DNA from: Rhizosaccharibacter radicis
GTDB lineage: Bacteria; Pseudomonadota; Alphaproteobacteria; Acetobacterales; Acetobacteraceae
Direction of reading: 5' to 3'
Length of the DNA stretch: 64,000 bases
Assembly (NCBI GenBank): GCA_024508355.1
Contig: JAMZEJ010000006.1
Location: forward strand, 186,001 to 250,000
The translations under genes and the position numbers were made by a program. Each line of letters opens with the position of its first letter. Position 1 is the stretch's first letter. Positions 17,913 to 28,612 of this stretch are shown here, in pieces. The notes beneath the pieces were generated by a model. It had not been told where the DNA came from and did no database searches. It saw only the letters and a program-made list of their open reading frames with translations.

Positions 17913-17958
17913 GGGCGCCGGAACCGTCTTCGGGGGCGGTTCCGGCGCCCTTCTTGTT
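17913..17958 (+). terminator. Intrinsic terminator after tig
   Basis: A perfect 14-bp stem (17913-17926 with 17937-17950), with a 10-nt loop, is followed by TTCTTGTT. It sits 37 bp after the tig stop and separates tig from clpP transcription. Confidence 0.8.
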
Positions 17959-18145
17959 GATCCATCGGCCGCTGCCCCTGGCAAAGGGCGGTGATCCGTC
18001 TATCTTGATCAGGAATGCCGGAAGGGACGGTGCTGCCGCCGCCTTCCGGTCCCGCCGCCCGGTCGGTGGCGGGGCGGCGCGAACGAGGCGCCGGCCGGTG
18101 CCTCGCGGGACCGCCGGGGGCACCTCCAGCTCAGGAACGAGGCAG

Positions 18146-18787
18146 ATGTGGGATCGTCATCCCGTCGAGGTTTTCAATAACGCCCTGGTGCCGATGGTGG
18201 TCGAGCAGACCTCCCGCGGGGAGCGGGCCTTCGACATCTATTCCCGCCTGCTCCAGGACAGGATCATCTTCCTGACGGGCCCGGTGTACGATCAGGTCGC
18301 CTCCCTGATCTGCGCGCAGCTGCTGCATCTCGAGAGCGTCAATCCGAACAAGGACATCTCGTTCTATATCAACAGCCCGGGCGGCGTGGTCTCGGCCGGC
18401 CTCGCGATCTACGACACCATGCAGTACATCCGCAGCCCGGTGAACACGGTGTGCATCGGCCAGGCGGCGTCGATGGGCTCGTTGCTGCTGGCGGCCGGTG
18501 CGAAGGGGAAGCGGCTCGCGCTGCCGAACGCCCGGGTGATGGTGCACCAGCCCTCGGGCGGCGCGCAGGGACAGGCCAGCGACATCGAGATCCAGGCGAA
18601 GGAGATCCTGTATCTCCGGTCGCGCCTGAACAGCATCTACGAGACCCATACCGGTCAGACGCTCGAGGAGATCGAGCGGCGGCTGGAGCGGGACACCTAC
18701 CTGTCGGCCGACGAGGCCCGGGAGTTCGGCATCGTGGACGAGGTCCTGCAGAACCGTCCGGTTCCGGCCGGCGAGGACAAGGCCTGA
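18146..18787 (+). CDS. clpP: ATP-dependent Clp protease proteolytic subunit
   Basis: This 213-residue serine protease assembles into the tetradecameric chamber driven by ClpX. The catalytic triad is visible: S109 in [11 protein letters not shown]134 in MVHQPSGG, and D183 in [11 protein letters not shown]. The N-terminal [21 protein letters not shown] is the standard start region. ATG 18146 was chosen because it has a GAGG just upstream and gives the normal length; the frame is open further upstream but that part is not conserved. The leader between the tig terminator and this ATG contains a 9-bp hairpin (18051-18073). Confidence 0.96.
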   Translation: MWDRHPVEVFNNALVPMVVEQTSRGERAFDIYSRLLQDRIIFLTGPVYDQVASLICAQLLHLESVNPNKDISFYINSPGGVVSAGLAIYDTMQYIRSPVNTVCIGQAASMGSLLLAAGAKGKRLALPNARVMVHQPSGGAQGQASDIEIQAKEILYLRSRLNSIYETHTGQTLEEIERRLERDTYLSADEAREFGIVDEVLQNRPVPAGEDKA

Positions 18788-18905
18788 CCGTCCGGGCGCC
18801 GACCGGCCGATCCGGCCGGCGCCTGCCACGTCTCTCGTCGTCTCAGGTCCGCCCGGCGCGCTCGCCCGGGCGCGCCCACCCGTCCCACGAGCGCCCGACG
18901 ACGCT

Positions 18906-18936
18906 CTTGATGATCTTCCTTGGGCGGGTCTAATCT
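18906..18936 (+). promoter_or_regulatory. Candidate clpX promoter
   Basis: CTTGAT/TTGATG (18906-18912) is followed 17-18 bp later by CTAATC/TAATCT (18930-18936). It lies about 50 bp ahead of clpX in the clpP-clpX gap. A CTTG -35 with this spacing could serve the housekeeping or the heat-shock sigma factor; the sequence does not decide between them. Confidence 0.4.
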
Positions 18937-18986
18937 TCCGAGCTTGACCTGAGGCGACCGGCGGTCGTCCCGGGGTAGGAGTGGCC

Positions 18987-20243
18987 ATGACAAAGCCGAG
19001 CGACTCGAAGAACACGCTGTATTGCTCGTTCTGTGGCAAGTCCCAGCACGAGGTCCGCAAGCTCATCGCGGGCCCGACGGTGTTCATCTGCGACGAGTGC
19101 GTCGAGCTCTGCATGGACATCATCCGCGAGGAGCACAAGACGCACCTCGTGAAGTCCCGCGACGGGGTGCCGACGCCCAAGGAGATCTGCAAGGTCCTGG
19201 ACGACTACGTGATCGGCCAGTTCCACGCCAAGAAGGTCCTCTCGGTCGCCGTCCACAACCACTACAAGCGGCTGGCGCACGGCGCGAAGAACAACGACGT
19301 CGAGATCGCCAAGAGCAACATCCTGCTGGTCGGGCCGACCGGCTCGGGCAAGACGCTGCTGGCGCAGACGCTGGCACGCATCCTGGATGTTCCGTTCACC
19401 ATGGCCGACGCCACGACTCTCACCGAGGCGGGCTATGTCGGCGAGGACGTCGAGAACATCATCCTCAAGCTGTTGCAGGCCGCGGACTACAACGTTGAGC
19501 GGGCGCAGCGCGGCATCGTCTATATCGACGAGATCGACAAGATCTCCCGCAAGTCGGACAACCCCTCCATCACCCGCGACGTGTCGGGTGAGGGTGTCCA
19601 GCAGGCGCTGCTCAAGATCATGGAGGGCACGGTGGCGTCCGTGCCGCCCCAGGGTGGCCGCAAGCATCCCCAGCAGGAGTTCCTGCAGGTGGACACCACC
19701 AACATGCTCTTCATCTGCGGCGGTGCCTTCGCCGGGCTGGAGAAGATCATCGGGGCGCGCGGCAAGGGGGCAGGGATCGGCTTCGGTGCCGACGTGCAGG
19801 GCCCGGACGAGCGGCGCACCGGGCAGATCCTGCGCGAGGTGGAGCCCGAGGACCTCCTAAAGTTCGGGCTTATCCCGGAGTTCATCGGCCGCCTCCCCGT
19901 GGTGGCCACTCTGGAGGATCTGGACGAGGCCGCGCTGATCGAGATCCTCACCAAGCCGAAGAATGCGCTGGTCAAGCAATATGGCCGGCTGTTCCAGATG
20001 GAGGGCGTGAAGCTCACCTTCAACGACGATGCGCTGAAGCACATCGCCATGCGCGCCATCGCCCGCAAGACCGGTGCCCGCGGCCTGAGATCGATCATGG
20101 AGGGCATCCTGCTGACCACGATGTTCGATCTGCCGGGGCTGGAGAACGTGGACGAGGTCGTGATCAACAAGGACGTGGCCGAGAACAAGGCGAACCCGGT
20201 GTTCGTCTACGGCAAGGAACAGCCGGCGGAACAATCCGCCTGA
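18987..20243 (+). CDS. clpX: ATP-dependent Clp protease ATP-binding subunit ClpX
   Basis: This 418-residue AAA+ unfoldase recognises, unfolds and feeds substrates to ClpP. The N-terminal zinc-binding domain has C13, C16, C35 and C38 (LYCSFCGK ... FICDECVEL). The AAA+ module has Walker A GPTGSGKT (about residues 112-119), Walker [10 protein letters not shown] and sensor motifs. The IGF loop that docks on ClpP is visible as [11 protein letters not shown] 18987 is preferred over the in-frame GTG 18981 because AGGAG (18977-18981) is correctly spaced for it. It lies 199 bp after clpP, with a possible promoter of its own. Confidence 0.96.
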   Translation: MTKPSDSKNTLYCSFCGKSQHEVRKLIAGPTVFICDECVELCMDIIREEHKTHLVKSRDGVPTPKEICKVLDDYVIGQFHAKKVLSVAVHNHYKRLAHGAKNNDVEIAKSNILLVGPTGSGKTLLAQTLARILDVPFTMADATTLTEAGYVGEDVENIILKLLQAADYNVERAQRGIVYIDEIDKISRKSDNPSITRDVSGEGVQQALLKIMEGTVASVPPQGGRKHPQQEFLQVDTTNMLFICGGAFAGLEKIIGARGKGAGIGFGADVQGPDERRTGQILREVEPEDLLKFGLIPEFIGRLPVVATLEDLDEAALIEILTKPKNALVKQYGRLFQMEGVKLTFNDDALKHIAMRAIARKTGARGLRSIMEGILLTTMFDLPGLENVDEVVINKDVAENKANPVFVYGKEQPAEQSA

Positions 20244-20405
20244 ATCGGATGCGACCACCGGCTCGGTCTTGTCCCGGCCCGGTGGCGTTCCGACATTCTT
20301 CATCCAGGATGTTTATCGTCCCGGCACCGCGCGGCGGTGTCGTTCGGGAGGCTGCGCCGCCTGGCGGGCATCGTCCCGATGACTGTCCTCAAGGAGGTCG
20401 AACCC

Positions 20406-22892
20406 ATGAGCGATGACGACAACAAGCCGCAGGACGCGGCGCCCGAGGCCGAGCGCTCGGAGGAGGTATCGGCCGCCGGCGGGGATGCACCGGCCTCGAC
20501 CGCCCGCGGCGGCGAGAGCCTGGCCGTGCTGCCGCTGCGGGACATCGTGGTGTTCCCGCACATGATCGTGCCGCTGTTCGTCGGGCGCGAGAAGTCGGTG
20601 CGGGCGCTGGAAGCGGTTACCAAGGACGACAAGCAGATCCTGCTGGTAGCCCAGAAGAACGCCGCCCAGGACGACCCGGCCGCCGAAGACATCTATCGCT
20701 GCGGCACGGTGTCGACGATCCTCCAGCTGCTGAAGCTGCCGGACGGCACGGTGAAGGTGCTGGTGGAAGGTGGCCGGCGGGCGCGGATCAAGGAGTTCAG
20801 CGAGACCGACAGCCATTTCGAGGCGACGGTCGAGGAGCTGCCCGACTCGGCCGCTTCGGGCAGCGAGGTCGAGGCGCTTGGGCGCACGGTGGTCAGCCAG
20901 TTCGAGCAGTACATCAAGCTGAACAAGAAGATCGCGCCCGAGGTCCTGGTTTCGCTCAACCAGATCGAGGAGCCGAGCAAGCTCGCCGACACGATCGCCA
21001 GCCACCTCAACCTCAAGATCTCCGAGAAGCAGGAGCTGCTGGAGATCGTGCCGGTGCACGAGCGGCTGGAGCGGGTCTTCGCCCACATGGAAGCGGAGAT
21101 CGGCGTCCTGCAGGTGGAGAAGCGCATCCGCAACCGCGTGAAGCGGCAGATGGAGAAGACGCAGCGCGAGTACTACCTGAACGAGCAGCTCAAGGCGATC
21201 CAGAAGGAGCTTGGCGAAGGCGAGGACGGCAAGGACGAGACGTCCGAGCTCGAGGACAAGATCAAGAAGACCAAGTTCAGCAAGGAAGCACACGACAAGG
21301 CGATGGCGGAGCTGAAGAAGCTCCGCGCCATGAGCCCGATGAGCGCCGAGTCGACGGTGGTGCGCAACTACCTCGACTGGATGCTGAGCATCCCCTGGAA
21401 GAAGCGTTCAAAAGTCCGCAACGATGTGGCCGAGGCCGAGACGGTGCTCGACGCCGACCATTACGGTCTGGAGAAGGTGAAGGAGCGCATCCTCGAATAC
21501 CTCGCCGTCCAGTCGCGGGCAAACAAGCTGAAGGGCCCGATCCTCTGCCTGGTGGGACCGCCCGGCGTCGGCAAGACCTCGCTCGGCAAGTCGATCGCCA
21601 AAGCGACGGGGCGCAACTTCGTACGCATGTCCCTGGGCGGCGTCCGCGACGAGGCCGAGGTGCGCGGCCATCGCCGCACCTATATCGGTTCCATGCCTGG
21701 CAAGATCATCCAGGGCATGAAGAAGGCGAAGAGTTCCAATCCGCTCTTCCTGCTGGACGAGATCGACAAGCTGGGCGCCGACTGGCGCGGGGATCCGTCG
21801 GCAGCTTTGCTGGAGGTGCTGGATCCGGAGCAGAACAGCACGTTCGCCGACCATTATCTCGAGGTCGATTACGACCTGTCGGACGTGATGTTCGTGACCA
21901 CCTCCAACAGCCTGCACATGCCGCAGCCGCTGCTGGACCGCATGGAGATCATCCGGATCCCCGGCTACACCGAGGACGAGAAGGTCGAGATCGCGAAGCG
22001 CCACCTGATCAGCAAGCAGGGCGACGCACATAGCCTGAAGCCGTCCGAGTGGTCGGTCTCCGACGATGCGGTGCGGGAGCTGGTGCGGACCTACACCCGC
22101 GAGGCCGGCGTCCGGAACCTCGAGCGCGAGATCGCCAACCTGGCGCGCAAGTCGGTCAAGGAGATCGTGACCGGCAAGGCCACCCAGGTGGAGATCACCG
22201 TCGACAACCTGGAGAAGTACGCCGGCGTGAAGCGCTTCCGCTATGGCGAGGCCGAGGCGGAGGACATGGTCGGTGTCGTGACCGGGCTGGCCTGGACCGA
22301 GGTGGGCGGCGAGATCCTCTCGATCGAGAGCGTGATGGTGCCCGGCAAGGGGCAGGTGAAGCATACGGGCAAGCTCGGCGACGTGATGCAGGAGAGCGTG
22401 TCCGCCGCGCTGTCCTACGTCCGCAGCCGCTCGGTGACCTTCGGCATCAAGCCGACGATCTTCGAGAAGCGCGACCTGCATGTCCATGTCCCGGAGGGAG
22501 CGACGCCCAAGGACGGCCCGTCCGCGGGTATCGCGATGGCGACCTCGCTGGTGAGCGTGCTCACCGGCATCCCGATCCGCCGCGACGTGGCGATGACGGG
22601 CGAGATCACGCTTCGGGGCAGGGTGCTCCCGATCGGCGGTCTCAAGGAAAAGCTGCTGGCGGCCATGAGGGCGGGGATCACGACCGTGTTCTTCCCCAAG
22701 GACAACGAGAAGGACCTGGCCGAGATTCCGGACGGGGTGAAGAAGCACCTCAAGCTGGTCCCGGTCGCCCACGTGGACGAGGTGATCAGCCAGGCGCTGG
22801 TCCGGCAGCCGGAAGCCATCGAGTGGGAGGAGCCGGAAGAGCCGGTGACGACCCCGGCCGGTGCCACTCAGGCGGCCTCCTTGCCGCACTGA
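20406..22892 (+). CDS. lon: Lon protease
   Basis: This 828-residue cytosolic AAA+ protease degrades misfolded and regulatory proteins. The LON N-terminal domain begins at LAVLPLRDIVVFPHMIVPLF. The ATPase module has Walker A GPPGVGKTSL and Walker B LFLLDEIDKLG. The protease domain has the catalytic Ser in KDGPSAGIAMAT and Lys in GGLKEKLLAAMRAG. ATG 20406 has a near-perfect ribosome binding site, AAGGAGGT (20391-20398), seven bases upstream. About 35 acidic, disordered residues come before the LON domain. A terminator follows; the hupB gene that often comes next in alphaproteobacteria is not here. Confidence 0.97.
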   Translation: MSDDDNKPQDAAPEAERSEEVSAAGGDAPASTARGGESLAVLPLRDIVVFPHMIVPLFVGREKSVRALEAVTKDDKQILLVAQKNAAQDDPAAEDIYRCGTVSTILQLLKLPDGTVKVLVEGGRRARIKEFSETDSHFEATVEELPDSAASGSEVEALGRTVVSQFEQYIKLNKKIAPEVLVSLNQIEEPSKLADTIASHLNLKISEKQELLEIVPVHERLERVFAHMEAEIGVLQVEKRIRNRVKRQMEKTQREYYLNEQLKAIQKELGEGEDGKDETSELEDKIKKTKFSKEAHDKAMAELKKLRAMSPMSAESTVVRNYLDWMLSIPWKKRSKVRNDVAEAETVLDADHYGLEKVKERILEYLAVQSRANKLKGPILCLVGPPGVGKTSLGKSIAKATGRNFVRMSLGGVRDEAEVRGHRRTYIGSMPGKIIQGMKKAKSSNPLFLLDEIDKLGADWRGDPSAALLEVLDPEQNSTFADHYLEVDYDLSDVMFVTTSNSLHMPQPLLDRMEIIRIPGYTEDEKVEIAKRHLISKQGDAHSLKPSEWSVSDDAVRELVRTYTREAGVRNLEREIANLARKSVKEIVTGKATQVEITVDNLEKYAGVKRFRYGEAEAEDMVGVVTGLAWTEVGGEILSIESVMVPGKGQVKHTGKLGDVMQESVSAALSYVRSRSVTFGIKPTIFEKRDLHVHVPEGATPKDGPSAGIAMATSLVSVLTGIPIRRDVAMTGEITLRGRVLPIGGLKEKLLAAMRAGITTVFFPKDNEKDLAEIPDGVKKHLKLVPVAHVDEVISQALVRQPEAIEWEEPEEPVTTPAGATQAASLPH

Positions 22893-22916
22893 AGATCAGG
22901 CACGACGAGCAAGCAA

Positions 22917-22951
22917 GGGGGCGGGGCCGAGGGTCCCGCCCCCTTCTTCTT
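22917..22951 (+). terminator. Intrinsic terminator after lon
   Basis: A 9-bp GC stem (22917-22925 with 22935-22943) is followed by TTCTTCTT. It lies 24 bp beyond the lon stop codon and isolates lon from the tRNA genes. Confidence 0.75.
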
Positions 22952-23053
22952 GAAGCATGCCCCACTCGGTGCGGCGGCCGCTTGGCGGCGAGAGACGCCT
23001 GTAGGATAAGGGTTTGGCCAAGGTCCGGCGGCGCTCGTCCGGCCGGGGAATTG

Positions 23054-23128
23054 GGGCGGTTAGCTCAGCGGTAGAGCGTCTCGTTTACACCGAGAGGGTC
23101 GGCGGTTCGATCCCGTCACCGCCCACCA
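23054..23128 (+). tRNA. tRNA-Val (anticodon UAC)
   Basis: The acceptor stem GGGCGGT/ACCGCCC is fully paired (23054-23060 with 23118-23124), followed by A and an encoded CCA. The anticodon stem TCTCG/CGAGA encloses TTTACAC, giving UAC. The T-loop GTTCGATCC is standard. It sits between lon and nuo together with tRNA-Asp. Confidence 0.96.
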
Positions 23129-23194
23129 TCCCCTCTGTCGGAGCGGCCAGGAACAGCATCTTCAACATCTTGCGGCGAATCGCTCCGAACCGGG

Positions 23195-23223
23195 TTGACG
23201 GGGTCGGGAGCCTTCCTTAGAAC
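23195..23223 (+). promoter_or_regulatory. Promoter of tRNA-Asp
   Basis: TTGACG (23195-23200), a 17-bp spacer and TAGAAC (23218-23223) place a transcription start near 23230, about ten bases before the mature tRNA. The -35 matches consensus in five of six positions. Confidence 0.6.
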
Positions 23224-23240
23224 GCCGCTCACGCCAGTCA

Positions 23241-23317
<77 letters not shown>

Positions 23318-23556
23318 TGGTTCGGCTTTGTGCCTTGAACCGATCTTCCCGGTCACCGATGGCGTCCTAAGTCCGTTTGCTTTCATGTTGTGCGTCAGTC
23401 GGCCCGTCGCCGGGCTCAGGCTCATGATTCGCCACGTGTTTTTGCTGCGGCGCACCCTATGCGGAACATGTCGTTGGGTTTAACCTCCCGGCCTGCCATC
23501 TGCCGTGGGTGTTCGCGCGTAGATCGTTGAGAGAATCGGCATCCGAAGGCCGCGCC

Positions 23557-23922
23557 ATGCATACGCTCCTGACCGACTACTTTCCGATCCTGGTGTTCAT
23601 TGTGATCGCGGCCGGCGTGTCCGGTGCGATGCTCGGGGGGTCGCTGCTGGCCGGATGGCAGAAGCCGTATCCGGAGAAGGTGTCGGCGTACGAGTGCGGG
23701 TTCGAGGCGTTCGATGATGCCCGCCGGCGGTTCGACGTGCGGTTCTATCTCGTGTCGATCCTGTTCATCATCTTCGACCTCGAGGTGGCGTTCCTGTTTC
23801 CGTGGGCGATCAGCCTCGGCCATATCGGGATGTTCGGCTTCCTGTCGATGTTGGCGTTCCTGGGCGTCCTGACGGTCGGCTTCGTCTACGAATGGTGCAA
23901 AGGCGCCCTGGACTGGGAATAG
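23557..23922 (+). CDS. nuoA: NADH-quinone oxidoreductase subunit A
   Basis: This 121-residue membrane subunit of complex I has three membrane helices. The conserved signature [39 protein letters not shown] is split here by position: YECGF near residue 46, [18 protein letters not shown] around 61-78. It sits at the junction of the peripheral and membrane arms, near the quinone site. ATG 23557 gives the normal length. It is the first gene of the nuo operon, whose order here is A-B-C-D-E-F-G-H-I-J-K-L-N. Confidence 0.95.
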   Translation: MHTLLTDYFPILVFIVIAAGVSGAMLGGSLLAGWQKPYPEKVSAYECGFEAFDDARRRFDVRFYLVSILFIIFDLEVAFLFPWAISLGHIGMFGFLSMLAFLGVLTVGFVYEWCKGALDWE

Positions 23923-23944
23923 GCAGGGCGGAAAGAGTCAGGAC

Positions 23945-24577
23945 ATGAGCGACACCACCACCCGTGCCGGCGCTCCCGTCGGCTTCGAGAACGCGAACGG
24001 CTTCCAAAGCGGGGCCCTGGTTCCCAGCGATCCGGCGGACGTCGCATGGAACCGTGAAGCCCTGTCGCCGGGGCCGGCCCAGGATGCCGTGATCAAGGGC
24101 ATCACCGGCGAGATCACCGAGAAGGGGTTCGTGGTCGCGAACCTCGACAAGCTGGTGAACTGGGCGCGCACCGGCAGCCTGTGGCCGTTGTCCTTCGGTC
24201 TCGCATGCTGCGCCGTGGAGATGATCCACGCCTTCATGCCCCGCTACGATCTCGACCGCTTCGGCATCATCCCGCGCGGATCGCCGCGGCAGGCCGACGT
24301 GATGATCGTGTCCGGCACCCTCACCAACAAGATGGCGCCGGCCATGCGGCGCATCTACGACCAGATGCCCGAACCCCGCTGGGTGATCTCCATGGGTTCC
24401 TGCGCCAATGGCGGCGGCTACTACCACTACTCCTACTCGGTGGTGCGCGGTTGCGACCGGATCGTGCCGGTGGATGTCTATGTGCCCGGTTGTCCGCCGA
24501 CGGCCGAGGCCCTCGTCTACGGGATCATGCAGCTCCAGAAGAAGATCCGTCGCACCGGGACCATCCTCCGTGGCTGA
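23945..24577 (+). CDS. nuoB: NADH-quinone oxidoreductase subunit B
   Basis: This 210-residue peripheral-arm subunit holds cluster N2, the last Fe-S centre before quinone. Ligands are the tandem C88-C89 ([10 protein letters not shown]), C153 (GSCANGGG) and C183 ([10 protein letters not shown]). About 50 residues of extra N-terminal sequence precede the core at [20 protein letters not shown]. The tandem cysteines and PGCPP motif are diagnostic. NuoC starts inside its last codons. Confidence 0.96.
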   Translation: MSDTTTRAGAPVGFENANGFQSGALVPSDPADVAWNREALSPGPAQDAVIKGITGEITEKGFVVANLDKLVNWARTGSLWPLSFGLACCAVEMIHAFMPRYDLDRFGIIPRGSPRQADVMIVSGTLTNKMAPAMRRIYDQMPEPRWVISMGSCANGGGYYHYSYSVVRGCDRIVPVDVYVPGCPPTAEALVYGIMQLQKKIRRTGTILRG

Positions 24578-25271
24578 CGCGGCGATCCCGCCGGGGGCGT
24601 CCGGCTTCTCGCCTGCCGATGCCTCCGCGGTGCAGGCCGGTCGTCTCGGCGCTCTCGCCTTCCGTCTCGGGACCCGAGTGCCGCACATCCAGAGCGCCGG
24701 GGTCGAGAAGGGCGAGCTGGTCGTGCGCACCCATCGCGACCGCCTCATTCCGCTCATGATCATGCTGCGCGACGACCCGGCTTTCGCCTTCGAGCAGCTG
24801 ATGGATCTTTGTGGGGTAGACTTTCCGGAACGGGCCGAGCGGTTCGACGTGGTCTACAACCTGCTGTCGGTTACCCGGAACCAGCGCTGCCGGGTGATCG
24901 TCACCACCGATGAAAGCGCGCCGGTCCCCTCGGTCTACGAGATCTGGCCGGTGGCGACGTGGTGGGAACGGGAATGCTACGACCTGTTCGGGGTGCTGTT
25001 CTCGGGGCAGCCCGACATGCGCCGCATTCTCACGGACAACGGCTTCGAAGGGCATCCGCTACGCAAGGATTTCCCGCTGACGGGATACACCGAGGTCCGT
25101 TACGACGTGGATCGCCGCCAGGTGGTCTATGAGCCGGTGAAGCTGGTGCAGGATTTCCGGAACTTCGACTTCGTGTCGCCCTGGGAAGGCATGATGACGC
25201 TGCCGGGCGACGAGAAGGCGCACGAGACCCGTCAGGGCATCGTCGCGCATCCCGGCCAGCCGCGACGCTGA
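24570..25271 (+). CDS. nuoC: NADH-quinone oxidoreductase subunit C
   Basis: This 233-residue peripheral-arm subunit is the 30-kDa-type protein. Its signature [20 protein letters not shown] is followed by [22 protein letters not shown] 24570 was chosen as start: it overlaps the nuoB stop by 8 bases and gives the normal length. There is no fusion with nuoD, unlike in E. coli. The C-terminal [11 protein letters not shown] is typical of alphaproteobacteria. Confidence 0.94.
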   Translation: MADAAIPPGASGFSPADASAVQAGRLGALAFRLGTRVPHIQSAGVEKGELVVRTHRDRLIPLMIMLRDDPAFAFEQLMDLCGVDFPERAERFDVVYNLLSVTRNQRCRVIVTTDESAPVPSVYEIWPVATWWERECYDLFGVLFSGQPDMRRILTDNGFEGHPLRKDFPLTGYTEVRYDVDRRQVVYEPVKLVQDFRNFDFVSPWEGMMTLPGDEKAHETRQGIVAHPGQPRR

Positions 25272-25285
25272 GGAAGGGCTCCGCC

Positions 25286-26536
25286 ATGAGCGACATCGTC
25301 CTGCGCGACGACATTCCCGAGGTCCTGCAGCCGGATCAGGAAGGCGCGGGCCGCAGCGTCCGCACCGTCGAGATCGACAGCCATTCCCTCAATTTCGGTC
25401 CGCAGCATCCTTCCGCGCACGGCGTGCTCCGCCTCGTGCTGGAGATGGACGGGGAAGTGGTGGCGCGCGCGGTGCCCCATATCGGTCTGCTGCACCGGGG
25501 CACCGAGAAGCTGATCGAATACAAGACCTACATGAAGGCGCTGCCGTATTTCGATCGCCTCGACTACGTCTCGCCCATGTGCGAGGAGCAGGCTTTCGCG
25601 CTGGCGACCGAGAAGCTGCTCGGCATCGATATTCCAGAGCGCGCCAAGTGGATCCGGGTGATGTTCGCGGAGATCACCCGCGTGCTGAACCACCTGCTCA
25701 ACATCACCTCCTTCGGGCTCGATGCCGGTGCGCTGACGCCGGCGCTTTGGGGCTACGAGGAGCGCGAGAAGCTGCTCGAGTTCTACGAGGCGGCTTCCGG
25801 TGCGCGGTTCCACGCCAACTATTTCCGACCGGGCGGTGTCGCCCGCGACCTGCCGGCGGGTTTGGAAGATCGCATCGCGGCCTGGGCGGAAGATTTCCCG
25901 CGCTTCATCGACGATCTGGAAGCGATGCTGACCGGCAACCGCATCTGGAAGCAGCGCACGGTGGGCATCGGCGTGTTCACGTCGGAGCAGGCGCTGGCGT
26001 GGGGTTTCAGCGGTCCCTGCCTGCGCGCGTCGGGCGTGCCCTGGGATCTGCGGCGCTCACAGCCCTACGACAACTACCACAAGGTCGAGTTCAACGTGCC
26101 GGTGGCGCGCAACGGCGACTGCTATGACCGCTATCTCGTGCGTGTCGCGGAGATGCGGGAGAGCGTTCGCATCATCCAGCAGTCGCTGCGGGCGATCGAG
26201 CCGGGCCCGGTGAAGATCCAGGACAACAAGATATCGCCGCCGAGCCGACGGGAGATGAAGCGCTCGATGGAAGCGCTGATCCACCACTTCAAGCTGTTCA
26301 CCGAGGGCTATCACGTGCCGCCGGGTGCCACCTACACCGCCGTCGAAAGCCCCAAGGGCGAATTCGGGGTGTATCTGGTGGCGGACGGTTCGAACCGGCC
26401 CTATCGCTGCAAGATCCGGCCCACGGGCTTCGCGCATCTCCAGGCGATGGACGAGCTTTCCCGTCGTCACATGCTGGCCGACGCCGTGGCGATCATCGGA
26501 TCGCTCGATCTGGTGTTCGGCGAGATCGACAGGTAA
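25286..26536 (+). CDS. nuoD: NADH-quinone oxidoreductase subunit D
   Basis: This 416-residue protein is the 49-kDa-type subunit, which with NuoB forms the quinone-binding pocket. Conserved blocks include [23 protein letters not shown] (the quinone-site histidine in PQHPSAHG), [13 protein letters not shown], and [13 protein letters not shown]. The last residues, DLVFGEIDR, are the classic C-terminus. It lies 14 bp after nuoC. Confidence 0.96.
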   Translation: MSDIVLRDDIPEVLQPDQEGAGRSVRTVEIDSHSLNFGPQHPSAHGVLRLVLEMDGEVVARAVPHIGLLHRGTEKLIEYKTYMKALPYFDRLDYVSPMCEEQAFALATEKLLGIDIPERAKWIRVMFAEITRVLNHLLNITSFGLDAGALTPALWGYEEREKLLEFYEAASGARFHANYFRPGGVARDLPAGLEDRIAAWAEDFPRFIDDLEAMLTGNRIWKQRTVGIGVFTSEQALAWGFSGPCLRASGVPWDLRRSQPYDNYHKVEFNVPVARNGDCYDRYLVRVAEMRESVRIIQQSLRAIEPGPVKIQDNKISPPSRREMKRSMEALIHHFKLFTEGYHVPPGATYTAVESPKGEFGVYLVADGSNRPYRCKIRPTGFAHLQAMDELSRRHMLADAVAIIGSLDLVFGEIDR

Positions 26537-26544
26537 CAGGGTCC

Positions 26545-27258
26545 ATGTCCGGTCAATTCCCCGCAGAGAACATCGGCCACGGCCAGCCGGGTCATGCCCC
26601 GCGCCCGGGCGAACCGGCGCAACCTTCCGCGTTCGCGTTCGATGGCGAGAGCGAGTCGCTCATCACCGGCATCCTCGCGAAATATCCCGAGGGCAAGCAG
26701 GCGAGCGCCGTCATCCCGCTGCTCTACGTGGTGCAGAAGCAGCTCGGCCGGGAAACCGGCAGCGCCTGGGTGCCGCGCGTTGCGATGGACGTGGTGGCGG
26801 CCCGTCTCGGGATGCCGCCGATCCGGGTCTACGAGGTCGCGACATTCTATCTGATGTTCAACACCAAGCCGGTCGGGCGCTACCACCTGCAGGTCTGCAC
26901 CACGACGCCGTGCTGGCTGCGTGGATCGGACGAGGTGACGCGCGCCTGCCGGGAGGCGACGGGCATCCGGCACTGGGGCGAGACCAGCGAGGATGGCCTG
27001 TTCACCATGACGGAGGTGGAATGCCTCGGCGCCTGTGCCAATGCGCCGATCCTCCAGGTGAACGACGATTATTACGAGGACCTGGATGCGGGGCGCACGG
27101 TGGAGTTGATCCAGGCGCTGCGTCGCGGCGAGCCGCCGGCGCCGGGTCCAACGATCGACCGCTTCGGCTCGATGCCGCAAGGCGGTCGCACCACGTTGCT
27201 GGACGTGCCGGACGGCGAGGGGCCTCCGCCCGCACACCCCGCCACGGTCGAGGCCTGA
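26545..27258 (+). CDS. nuoE: NADH-quinone oxidoreductase subunit E
   Basis: This 237-residue subunit has a thioredoxin-like fold with the [2Fe-2S] cluster N1a. Ligands are C118 and C123 (VCTTTPC), C160 and C164 (VECLGAC). It docks on NuoF. About 30 N-terminal and 45 C-terminal residues extend beyond the core; the tail is Pro/Gly-rich (RRGEPPAPGP) and appears disordered. NuoF follows after 18 bp. Confidence 0.95.
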   Translation: MSGQFPAENIGHGQPGHAPRPGEPAQPSAFAFDGESESLITGILAKYPEGKQASAVIPLLYVVQKQLGRETGSAWVPRVAMDVVAARLGMPPIRVYEVATFYLMFNTKPVGRYHLQVCTTTPCWLRGSDEVTRACREATGIRHWGETSEDGLFTMTEVECLGACANAPILQVNDDYYEDLDAGRTVELIQALRRGEPPAPGPTIDRFGSMPQGGRTTLLDVPDGEGPPPAHPATVEA

Positions 27259-27276
27259 GGGCCGGGAATCGGAACG

Positions 27277-28602
<1,326 letters not shown>

Positions 28603-28612
28603 GGCGGCAGAG

